Below the pieces are notes generated by a model, which was given only the letters and a program-made list of their open reading frames with translations, was not told the DNA's origin and did not search any database. From JBMYRH01 sp049602155 (lineage in GTDB: Bacteria; Myxococcota_A; UBA9042; PHBI01; JBMYRH01): a stretch of DNA of 64,000 nucleotides. Position numbers and translations under genes: made by a program. The stretch is from NCBI GenBank assembly GCA_049602155.1, contig JBMYRH010000015.1, forward strand, positions 79,068 through 143,067, given 5' to 3'. Shown piece by piece: positions 16,631 to 25,631 of this stretch (the first letter of the stretch is position 1; each line of letters begins with the position of its first letter).

Positions 16631-18000
16631 TCTTCTTCGGCGAGGTTGTCGAAGCGGGTCCACGCGTTCCAGAATTTGAGCTTCACCGTGCCGGTGGCGC
16701 CGTTACGGTGCTTTCCGATGATGAACTCGGCGATCCCTCGCTCCGCTTCATCGAGCTCCTGGTTGTAGACAGCCTCTCGGTAGATGAATGAGACGAGGTC
16801 GGCGTCCTGCTCGATTGCGCCAGACTCACGGAGGTCGGCCATCATCGGTCGGTGATCTGTTCGGGTCTCCGGGCCACGGTTGAGCTGACTCAGCGCGATG
16901 ACGGGGCAGCTGAGGTCCTTCGCGAGCCCCTTGAGAGAGCGCGAGATCATGCTGATCTCTTGCTCACGGGAGCGTTGATTATCGCTTGAGTTCATGAGCT
17001 GGAGGTAGTCGATGACTACCAGGTCAATGCCAGTGGAGCGCGCGAGGCGGCGGCACTTCGCGCGGACGCTGGCGGGCGTGATGCCCGGCGTGTCGTCGAT
17101 GTGAATTCGTGCTCGGGAGATGAGGTCTGCCGCGTTGGTGAGCTTCGGCCAGTCCTCTTCTCGCAGATAACCACCGCGCAGGCGACTGAGGTCGATACGC
17201 GCCTCGGCGCTTAACAGACGACTCGCGAGCTGCTCGGCGGGCATCTCGAGGGAGAAGATGGCGACCGACGCGTCGTGCTTTAGGGCGGCGTTTGAGGCCA
17301 AGTTGAGTACGAAGGAGGTCTTACCCATCGCCGGACGAGCGGCCACGATGATGAGGTCGCCGCGTTGGAGTCCGTTTGTGATCTTGTCGAGGTCTCGGAA
17401 GCCAGTCCCGATACCGGTGATGCTCTCGTCGGAGTCATACGCCGCTGAGATTTGCTGAATCGCGCCCCGCACGACGTCGGCGACCGGCCTGAGGTTGGAG
17501 AGCGCCCGGTCCTCCAAGACCGCGAAGACGCTGCGCTCGGCGGTGTCGAGGAAGCCCTCAACATCCTCTCCAGCTTGGAAGGCATCCGCTTCAATCTTTC
17601 GTGCGGCGTCGATCATGCGTCTGACGGCGGCCTTCTGGCGTACGATTTTACAGTAGTCGTTCAGGTTCGCGGTCGTCCCTGAGCGGCTAAGGAGTTCGCT
17701 GAGCGCTTTGTAGCCTCCCGCCTTATCGAAGGTGTTGGCATCCTTCATTTGCTGAGGGAGCGTGACCTCGTCGATCGCCTCGTGGGCGTCGTAGAGTGTA
17801 CGCATCGAGGCATAGATCAGCTGATGTCTTGGGACATAAAACGACTCTGCGACGATGCCATGTTCGATCAGGACATCCGTCGCGAGGTTGTCTAGCAGCA
17901 CAGCCGCGAGGATCTCTTTCTCGGCCTCGATGGCGTGGGGGAGCGTCATCCCTCCATCGGTGAGGGGCGCGGGGCCAGGATCGGACGGAAATTCTGTCAA
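16627..18000 (-). CDS. dnaB: Replicative DNA helicase
   Basis: 457-residue hexameric 5'-3' helicase of the replication fork. The N-terminal helical domain starts LPHAIEAEKEILAAVLLDN. The RecA-type motor has Walker A ARPAMGKTS near residue 220, the VVIDYLQLM Walker B block and an ESGAIEQDADLV arginine-finger region. Translation starts at TTG 18000, supported by AAGGAG seven bases upstream. No intein or insertion is seen. A divergent 98-bp gap separates it from the gene at 18099. Confidence 0.96.
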   Translation of the reverse strand: MTEFPSDPGPAPLTDGGMTLPHAIEAEKEILAAVLLDNLATDVLIEHGIVAESFYVPRHQLIYASMRTLYDAHEAIDEVTLPQQMKDANTFDKAGGYKALSELLSRSGTTANLNDYCKIVRQKAAVRRMIDAARKIEADAFQAGEDVEGFLDTAERSVFAVLEDRALSNLRPVADVVRGAIQQISAAYDSDESITGIGTGFRDLDKITNGLQRGDLIIVAARPAMGKTSFVLNLASNAALKHDASVAIFSLEMPAEQLASRLLSAEARIDLSRLRGGYLREEDWPKLTNAADLISRARIHIDDTPGITPASVRAKCRRLARSTGIDLVVIDYLQLMNSSDNQRSREQEISMISRSLKGLAKDLSCPVIALSQLNRGPETRTDHRPMMADLRESGAIEQDADLVSFIYREAVYNQELDEAERGIAEFIIGKHRNGATGTVKLKFWNAWTRFDNLAEED

Positions 18001-18098
18001 TCGAAGTCTCCTTTCATGGGCGAGTGTGACGTTGTCCGATTGCCGGTGTCCACAGCAGAAAGAATTGGTTATAGCAGCTCCAACCTCGGAGGGGCCGC

Positions 18099-18884
18099 AT
18101 GGAGCGATTGCTTGGGTTCGCCATTAACGATACGTCGTTCCTGTCAAAGGTCGTGAATACGCACCGGGGGATCTTCGACATCGGTCTGGGCCTCGCAGAC
18201 GGGGGTTGGGGTCTTGGTGTGCATCGGTATGGTGAGATGCTCGTGCAGAAGCGTCGGATCTCGGTCGCCATCGACTCTGCAGCAGAGATCGTTCGCGCGG
18301 GGGCCCGTCACTCAGTCTTGCACGTCGCGCCACGGCGGCCTGGGCTCTTCGACCTCGAGCAGGTCCAGCCGTATCGGTACCGCAACTGGCTCTTCGCTGC
18401 GGTTGGCGCACAGGCGCTGCCTCATCACTTCGTGGACGCCGCCTCATCCACCCTCCAGGGCTTTACTGCAGAAGGCCGGTGGATGTCCTGCCCGATTGAG
18501 AGCGCGATGCTGACGTACATGAATGCGCTGCATCGTGTCGGTGAGCTCGACCGGACCCGAGCACACACACGCCGGCTCCGCGAGGCGGTGTTCTCCGGCA
18601 CGGATGACTTGAGGCGCTTGGCGGATAAGGGGCCGGACTTGAATTTAGGCGCTGTACTGCATGTCCGAGACTACACCTACGCGCTCTCTATGGGGCGCCC
18701 TCTGGCCCTGCGGTCGCTCAACGATACGGGTTCGACGCAAGGGCCGCTCGGTCGTGCGGGCCGACACGTCCGTGCGCTGGCCTTCCTCACGGACGCCCCG
18801 ACCGATTGGGGCGAGGTGTTGCCGTCTTGGTCGGTTGCAGAGATTGGTCCCACCGCTGAGGTCGACGTGTTCTCCCTCGACTGA
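18099..18884 (+). CDS. Class-II glutamine amidotransferase-like protein lacking the nucleophile
   Basis: 261 residues. The start is firm: a GGAGGGG site sits 5 bp upstream. The N-terminus MERLLGFA, then GGWGLGVH and the C-terminal VRALAFLTDAPTDWGEVLPSW align by eye with the YafJ-type class-II glutamine amidotransferase fold (MCxLLG, DGWGI, PLTxxExW). The catalytic Cys2 is Glu here. The substrate block (HxR, NTHPF, HNG) is also degraded to HVAPRRPG, QPYRYRNW and AVG. It is therefore probably a non-catalytic Ntn-fold protein or has another activity. No partner enzyme lies next to it. Confidence 0.7.
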   Translation: MERLLGFAINDTSFLSKVVNTHRGIFDIGLGLADGGWGLGVHRYGEMLVQKRRISVAIDSAAEIVRAGARHSVLHVAPRRPGLFDLEQVQPYRYRNWLFAAVGAQALPHHFVDAASSTLQGFTAEGRWMSCPIESAMLTYMNALHRVGELDRTRAHTRRLREAVFSGTDDLRRLADKGPDLNLGAVLHVRDYTYALSMGRPLALRSLNDTGSTQGPLGRAGRHVRALAFLTDAPTDWGEVLPSWSVAEIGPTAEVDVFSLD

Positions 18885-18907
18885 GGGGGCCGGGGCTATC
18901 ACACCCT

Positions 18908-19087
18908 CTAGGGCAACGCGTTCGCCAAGACACTGGCCGCTTCGGGGCCAACTTCATAGCCCATCTTGCGCAGGGTCCCGAGGGGATCCTTGGCGAGCCG
19001 TTGCATCGCCCCTAACTCGGTCGCGAGTTGGGCCGCGATAGTCTTCCATGCAGCGCGAAGGTCACTCGCAGTCTCTATGTAGCGCAT
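18908..19087 (-). CDS. Small ORF of 59 codons, unknown
   Basis: On the minus strand an ATG at 19087 preceded by AGGA at good spacing opens a 59-residue frame starting MRYIETASDLRAAWKTIAAQ and ending ASVLANALP. The product looks helical and soluble, with a DPLGTLRKMGYEVGPE segment that loosely recalls short RiPP-leader or Nif11-type peptides; this is only a resemblance. It occupies most of the gap between two plus-strand genes. No modification enzyme is visible nearby. Confidence 0.5.
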   Translation of the reverse strand: MRYIETASDLRAAWKTIAAQLATELGAMQRLAKDPLGTLRKMGYEVGPEAASVLANALP

Positions 19088-19337
19088 CGTTCATCCTGGG
19101 TGCGTTCTTATGGCTATGACGGCCGGGGTCCGATTTTGTTCTAAGGTTTTCTCCACATGCGCTGTCTGTGTGAGAAACGGTTGGGACCGTTCGCAGATTT
19201 CGCTCTCTGTCTGAAGAGCTCTCTCGTACTTGTCCCCAGAGGCCTGTCTATGCAGTCGAGGTCGGTTCAGGACTCGGTTGACCTCTCGATGGGTGCGTCG
19301 CTATAACGCGCTCGGCCTAACGAGATGGAGCGCTTGG

Positions 19338-20639
<1,302 letters not shown>

Positions 20640-20726
20640 TCGTCTCTCGAGTCACGACCTCTGTTGGCGCGTGACCTGGACCGTGTCATAGTGGGCATCC
20701 GGTTCGACTGCGGAGACCTCGACCTC

Positions 20727-21458
20727 ATGGCTGAACGCCACGCGCTGATCAAAGAGTATCTCCCTCTGGTGAAGTTGGTCGCCTCGGGGGTCGCGCGTCG
20801 TTTGCCGGCCCACGTCACGATGGATGACCTCATCGGCGCCGGGACAATCGGCTTGATCGATGCCGTCGATAAGTTCGACCGCTCCCGTGCACAGAGCTTC
20901 AAGAAGTACGCGGAGATTCGTATCAAGGGCGCGATCCTTGATGAGCTCCGCGCGATGGACCATGTCAGCCGCAGCACCCGTCGCCAGACGAGCGAGCTAG
21001 AGAAGGTGACGCGGAGCATGGTGGCGGAGCGTGGCCGCGACGTCACCCCTGAAGAGGTCGCCAAAGAGCTTGGCCTTAGCGTCGAGGAGTACCACGCGCA
21101 TCTGGAGAAGCTTAAGCCTGTGTACTTGATGAGCTTTCAGGACCTGACCGGTGGCGATGACGAGCGCGACGGGCTCCAGGTGTTGGAGGATCCCCAGTCG
21201 GCAGACCCTCAGATGCTGCTGCATATGAAGCGCCTGCATGGGCTGGTGGCGCAAGCGATTGAAGAGCTTGGTGATAAGTCCAAGACCGTGGTGTCCCTCT
21301 ACTACTATGACGACATGACCCTCAAGGAGATTGGGCTCATCTTGGACGTGACGGAGAGTCGCGTGAGCCAGCTCCTATCGCAGGCGACAAAGAGCCTTCA
21401 GAAGCGCGTCAGGTTTGTCCTCTCGCAAGAGCTTATCCAGGCGAACCCCCTCGATTAA
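20727..21458 (+). CDS. RNA polymerase sigma factor, FliA/WhiG type
   Basis: 243 residues from ATG 20727; upstream in-frame starts (TTG 20664, GTG 20691) lack ribosome binding sites. Region 2 (YLPLVKLVASGVARRL, DDLIGAGTIGLIDAVDKFD, FKKYAEIRIKGAILDELR) and region 4 (LYYYDDMTLKEIGLILDVTESRVSQL) are complete. Presence of region 3 and the total length match sigma-28-type factors. No flagellar or anti-sigma gene is in the window, so it may control another regulon. Confidence 0.88.
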   Translation: MAERHALIKEYLPLVKLVASGVARRLPAHVTMDDLIGAGTIGLIDAVDKFDRSRAQSFKKYAEIRIKGAILDELRAMDHVSRSTRRQTSELEKVTRSMVAERGRDVTPEEVAKELGLSVEEYHAHLEKLKPVYLMSFQDLTGGDDERDGLQVLEDPQSADPQMLLHMKRLHGLVAQAIEELGDKSKTVVSLYYYDDMTLKEIGLILDVTESRVSQLLSQATKSLQKRVRFVLSQELIQANPLD

Positions 21459-21545
21459 GGGCGCAGAATCACGCCACTCGCGCGCGCACGCGAAAAAAGC
21501 TTGAAATCCCCATTAAAAACGGGTGCTTGCGGCGCATGTTCGATG

Positions 21546-21574
21546 TTGACAGTCGAGGGGGCACGGAGTAAGTT
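21546..21574 (+). promoter_or_regulatory. Probable gyrA promoter
   Basis: TTGACA (21546-21551), a 17-bp spacer and TAAGTT (21569-21574) lie about 85 bp before the gyrA ATG. The -35 box is perfect and the -10 box moderate. The rest of the 21459-21657 gap shows no further obvious element. Confidence 0.6.
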
Positions 21575-21657
21575 CCAGCAGCTTCGGATCCGGTACGATT
21601 TCAACCGGTTTCGACCTGTAGACAGCCCCTCCAGGGCGTAGACGAGACGGGACACCC

Positions 21658-24396
21658 ATGACGACGCCTCAAGAGCCGCCCTCCGGCACTCGCATTCCGG
21701 TCAATATTGAAGATGAGATGCGGGGGTCCTACCTCGCCTACGCCATGAGCGTGATCATCGGTCGCGCGCTGCCTGACGTGCGTGACGGCCTCAAGCCTGT
21801 CCATCGTCGCGTGCTCTACGCGATGCACGTGCAGCGCAATACACACTCCTCGGCGTACAAGAAGTCAGCGCGTATCGTCGGTGACGTCATCGGCAAGTAT
21901 CACCCTCACGGTGATCAGGCGGCGTACGACACGATGGTACGCATGGCGCAGGACTTTTCGCTTCGTTACACCTTGGTGGACGGGCAAGGGAACTTTGGCT
22001 CGGTCGATGGCGACCCTGCTGCAGCCATGCGTTACACCGAGGTCCGCATGACGCGGCTCTCCGAGGAGCTGCTGGCGGACCTTGAGAAGTCGACAGTCGA
22101 TTGGCAGGACAACTACGACGGCTCAGAGTCCGAGCCAGAGGTCTTGCCTTCAGGGTTCCCAAACCTCCTCGTGAATGGTTCAGGTGGAATCGCGGTCGGC
22201 ATGGCGACCAACATGCCGCCTCACAACCTTCGTGAGGTCATTGATGCCACTGTTGCGCTCATCGATAACCCCGAGATCTCGGTCGATGAGTTGATGGCGC
22301 TGGTCCCTGGTCCCGACTTCCCGACCGGGGGCTACATCTTTGGCCGCGCCGGGATTGACTCGGCCTACCGTACGGGTCGCGGCATCATCAAGATGCGCGC
22401 AAAGGCTGATATCGAGCTTGATGAGCGCGGTGATGAGCACGCGATTGTGGTCACTGAGCTCCCTTATCAAGTCAACAAGGCGCGCCTGTTGGAGCGCATC
22501 GCAGATCTCGTCCGCGATAAGAAGATTGAGGGCATCCGAGACCTTCGCGATGAGAGCGATCGACAGGGGATGCGCATCTTCATTCAGTTGAAGAAGGGTG
22601 CGATGGGGCAGATTGTCCTGAACAAGCTCTTCACGATGACCCCGATGCAGTCGACCTTCGGCATCATCAACCTGGCCATCGTGGATTCGCAGCCCAAGGT
22701 CCTGACGCTTAAAGAGCTCTTGGTCCACTACGTGAACCATCGCCGTGATGTCGTCACCCGCCGTTGTCGCCATGAACTGGCGAAGGCGCAGGCGAGGGCT
22801 CATATCCTCGAGGGCTATCTCCTGGCCTTGGAGAACATTGATGAGGTCGTCGAGCTCATCAAGACGAGCCCGACGCCCTTGGAGGCCCGTACTCGTTTGA
22901 TCGGGCGCTTCGAGCTCTCCGAGGTTCAGGCTCAGAGCATCCTCGACATGCGGCTCCAGCGCTTGACCGGCCTCGAGGTCGACAAGATCAAAGCGGAGTA
23001 CGCAGAGCTGTTGGAGGTCATCGGTCGCCTGGAGGCAATCCTCGCGTCGGATGAGCTCCTCATGGAGGTCATCGTCGGTGAGCTCCGTGCGATTCAGGAC
23101 CGTCATGGCGACATGCGCCGAACTGTCATTATCGACAGCTCGGGTGCCATCGGTATGGAGGATCTTATCGCGGACGAGGACATGGTCGTGACCATGACCT
23201 CGACGGGCTACATCAAACGCACTGCGCTCTCTGAGTATCGCACTCAGCATCGTGGTGGACGTGGCCGAAGCGGGATGAACACGAAAGATGAAGATGCCGT
23301 GTCGGACCTCTTCGTCGCGTCAGCGCATACACTGCTGATGATCTTCACCGACCGCGGTCAAGTGTACCCGCTCAAGGTGTGGGAGCTTCCGCACAGCGGT
23401 CTCACGTCGCGCGGCAAGGCGATCGTCAATCTCATCCCTCTCCATGACGGTGAGAGCATCAAGTCGATTGTGGCCGCCGACGATCTTGATCGTCAGGACC
23501 GTTGGTTGATCTTCGCGACCCGCAAGGGCATCTGTAAGCGTACCCGCTTGGATCAGTACAGGAACGTTCGAAACTCCGGTATTCGGGCGATCAATCTCGA
23601 TGATGACGACGACTTGGTCGGCGTGAAGATGGCGGATGAGACCAGCGTCATTATCCTCGTGACGGCGCGTGGTCAGTCGATCATTTACAAGAACGCCGAT
23701 GTGCGCTCCGTGGGCCGCGCGACGCGCGGCGTGCGTGGGATTCGCCTCCGCGATGAAGACACCGTCGTCGCGATGGATGTCTACACAGACGAACCTGGCA
23801 GTTCACCTTGGTCCGATGACGACGTCGACGCGGATGGAGATGATGCCGCTGAGGTCGAAGAGGTCGAGGGCGCCGAGGGCGCTGAGGGCGAAGAGGAGGT
23901 CTTGGACGAGGGCGAGCCGACGGTGATGTTGATCACGGTCAACGGTTATGGAAAGCGGGTACGCCTCAACCAGTTCCGTCTACAGCGCCGTGGTGGTCTT
24001 GGGCTCCGGGCCCTCCCTTACGTGGAGCGGAACGGTCCACTTGTGGACATGACCCGCGTCACGCAGGGCCAAGACCTGATGGTTGTCACCGATGGTGGGA
24101 CCATCATTCGCCTGCCAGTAGACCAAGTGAACACCTACAGCCGGTATGCCAAGGGTGTCCGTATCATCAAGCCTGGCACCGGCGAGCAAGTTGTCTCTAT
24201 CCACCCCGTGGACGCGATGAGCGAAGAGGAGAAGGCTGAGTTGGCGGCTGCCGAAGCGGCTGAGGCTGAGGGCGGTGCTGAGGGCGCGACGGAGGTTGCG
24301 TCTGCTGATGCCCTTGATGTTGACGCGGGTGACGCCGCGGCCGGTGAGGTCGAGGCTGACGCTGCAGACGCCGGTGACGCTGAGACCGAGGCGTGA
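21658..24396 (+). CDS. gyrA: DNA gyrase subunit A
   Basis: 912-residue topoisomerase subunit that cuts and rejoins DNA. Tyr126 in AAMRYTEVRM is the catalytic tyrosine. The GyrA box QHRGGRG in the first C-terminal blade identifies gyrase rather than topoisomerase IV. Two departures are visible. A Glu/Asp/Ala-rich insertion of ~45 residues interrupts the beta-pinwheel near residues 710-757. An acidic tail fills residues ~852-912. At the quinolone-determining position equivalent to E. coli Ser83 there is Gln87; Asp91 (equivalent to Asp87) is kept. It overlaps the next gene by 4 bp. Confidence 0.96.
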   Translation: MTTPQEPPSGTRIPVNIEDEMRGSYLAYAMSVIIGRALPDVRDGLKPVHRRVLYAMHVQRNTHSSAYKKSARIVGDVIGKYHPHGDQAAYDTMVRMAQDFSLRYTLVDGQGNFGSVDGDPAAAMRYTEVRMTRLSEELLADLEKSTVDWQDNYDGSESEPEVLPSGFPNLLVNGSGGIAVGMATNMPPHNLREVIDATVALIDNPEISVDELMALVPGPDFPTGGYIFGRAGIDSAYRTGRGIIKMRAKADIELDERGDEHAIVVTELPYQVNKARLLERIADLVRDKKIEGIRDLRDESDRQGMRIFIQLKKGAMGQIVLNKLFTMTPMQSTFGIINLAIVDSQPKVLTLKELLVHYVNHRRDVVTRRCRHELAKAQARAHILEGYLLALENIDEVVELIKTSPTPLEARTRLIGRFELSEVQAQSILDMRLQRLTGLEVDKIKAEYAELLEVIGRLEAILASDELLMEVIVGELRAIQDRHGDMRRTVIIDSSGAIGMEDLIADEDMVVTMTSTGYIKRTALSEYRTQHRGGRGRSGMNTKDEDAVSDLFVASAHTLLMIFTDRGQVYPLKVWELPHSGLTSRGKAIVNLIPLHDGESIKSIVAADDLDRQDRWLIFATRKGICKRTRLDQYRNVRNSGIRAINLDDDDDLVGVKMADETSVIILVTARGQSIIYKNADVRSVGRATRGVRGIRLRDEDTVVAMDVYTDEPGSSPWSDDDVDADGDDAAEVEEVEGAEGAEGEEEVLDEGEPTVMLITVNGYGKRVRLNQFRLQRRGGLGLRALPYVERNGPLVDMTRVTQGQDLMVVTDGGTIIRLPVDQVNTYSRYAKGVRIIKPGTGEQVVSIHPVDAMSEEEKAELAAAEAAEAEGGAEGATEVASADALDVDAGDAAAGEVEADAADAGDAETEA

Positions 24397-25610
24397 GCGG
24401 GATGATCCGCGTGATATTAAAGCGAGGACGGAGTAAGCCCTTCTGGGTCGGCCATCCTTGGGTCTTCAGCGGCGCGATTCATCGTGTCGATGGGACGGTA
24501 GGAGAGATGGGCGGCCCCTGTGTGGTCGTGGATGAGCGAGACAACATTCTTGGCTCTGGGTTCTATAACCCGCACGCCAAGATTGCCGTCCGTATCTTGG
24601 AGCATCGGCGCTCTACGGACCTGGAGTTCACGCCAAGCACCCTGAAGGATCTCGCACGGCAGCGTTTGGTCGCAGCCGTGGCCCGGCGTCAGGCGCTCGG
24701 GCTCCCTAGTGATGGCACGACCGCTTATCGGGTCTGTCATGGTGAGGGCGACCTCCTCGGGGGGCTCGCTGTCGACCGACTGGGCGACGTCGCCGTGATG
24801 AACCTGCGCTCCCGTGGAATGTACGAGAGCCGCGAGGACTTGGCGCGCATTGTGTCGGGTGTCCTCGACGTCGAGACCGTCGTGTCTCGCGTTGACGAGA
24901 GCGCCTCCAAACTGGAGGCGATCCCAACAGGGACTGAAGTGCTTGTCGGTTCCGACCCGGGGCCCTTCGAGGTCCAGGAGTCCGGCATACGCTACGGTGT
25001 CGATCTGAACCGCCTCGCTAAGACCGATCTCTATCTGATTCAGCGCGAGAACCGTCGCCGCTTTGCGGCGCTCTCCGTGGACCATGATGTGTTGGACCTC
25101 TACTCGGGGGTCGGTGGGTTTGGGCTCCATGCAGCAAAGGCTGGGGCGTCCTCGGTGACGTGCATCGACGCATCTGAGCCTTCCTGCGCTGCTGCGACCG
25201 CCAATGCCGAGGCCAATCGTGTGAGTGCGAAGGTCACCGTCGAGTGCGCAGATGCCATGGTCTACCTGAAGGAGGCTCGAGCTCAGGGGCGCACTTGGAC
25301 GCGTATCGTGTGCGATCCACCGCCCTTTGCGCGTGGACGTGCACACGTCAAAGACGCCCTCAAGAAGCTCGCGCGCTTGAATTCATTGGCGCTGGCGTCT
25401 CTTACGTCAGGAGGCTTGCTCTTGACGTGCACAGGCAGCCAGCACATCTCCGACGATGCGTTCCTCCGCGTGTTGACTGACGCTGGCCATCGGCTTCGGC
25501 GTGGGGTTCACGTGCACGGCGTCTGGAGTCAGTCTGCTGACCACCCCTTCGCAGCAGTCGCAGAAGAGGGCCGCGCGTTGACCATCGCTTTGGTCTCACT
25601 CGAAGCCTAA
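24393..25610 (+). CDS. RlmI-type class I rRNA methyltransferase
   Basis: 405 residues from a GTG overlapping the gyrA stop. The N-terminal PUA domain covers about residues 1-75 (LKRGRSKPFWVGHPWVFSGAI). A middle domain and a C-terminal Rossmann methyltransferase follow, with DLYSGVGGFGLHAAKAGA as the SAM-binding motif I, DPPPFARGR as motif IV and the Cys-containing LLLTCTGSQH motif VI. This layout is that of RlmI/YccW, which makes m5C1962 in 23S rRNA. RlmK-type relatives share it, so the exact target is not certain. Confidence 0.85.
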   Translation: MSGMIRVILKRGRSKPFWVGHPWVFSGAIHRVDGTVGEMGGPCVVVDERDNILGSGFYNPHAKIAVRILEHRRSTDLEFTPSTLKDLARQRLVAAVARRQALGLPSDGTTAYRVCHGEGDLLGGLAVDRLGDVAVMNLRSRGMYESREDLARIVSGVLDVETVVSRVDESASKLEAIPTGTEVLVGSDPGPFEVQESGIRYGVDLNRLAKTDLYLIQRENRRRFAALSVDHDVLDLYSGVGGFGLHAAKAGASSVTCIDASEPSCAAATANAEANRVSAKVTVECADAMVYLKEARAQGRTWTRIVCDPPPFARGRAHVKDALKKLARLNSLALASLTSGGLLLTCTGSQHISDDAFLRVLTDAGHRLRRGVHVHGVWSQSADHPFAAVAEEGRALTIALVSLEA

Positions 25611-25631
25611 TCACGCAGTGAAAGCGTGGGG

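Noticed and set aside
22180..23250. Minus-strand 356-codon ORF inside gyrA
   Set aside because: Antisense to the intact gyrA frame and without any start signal or family resemblance.
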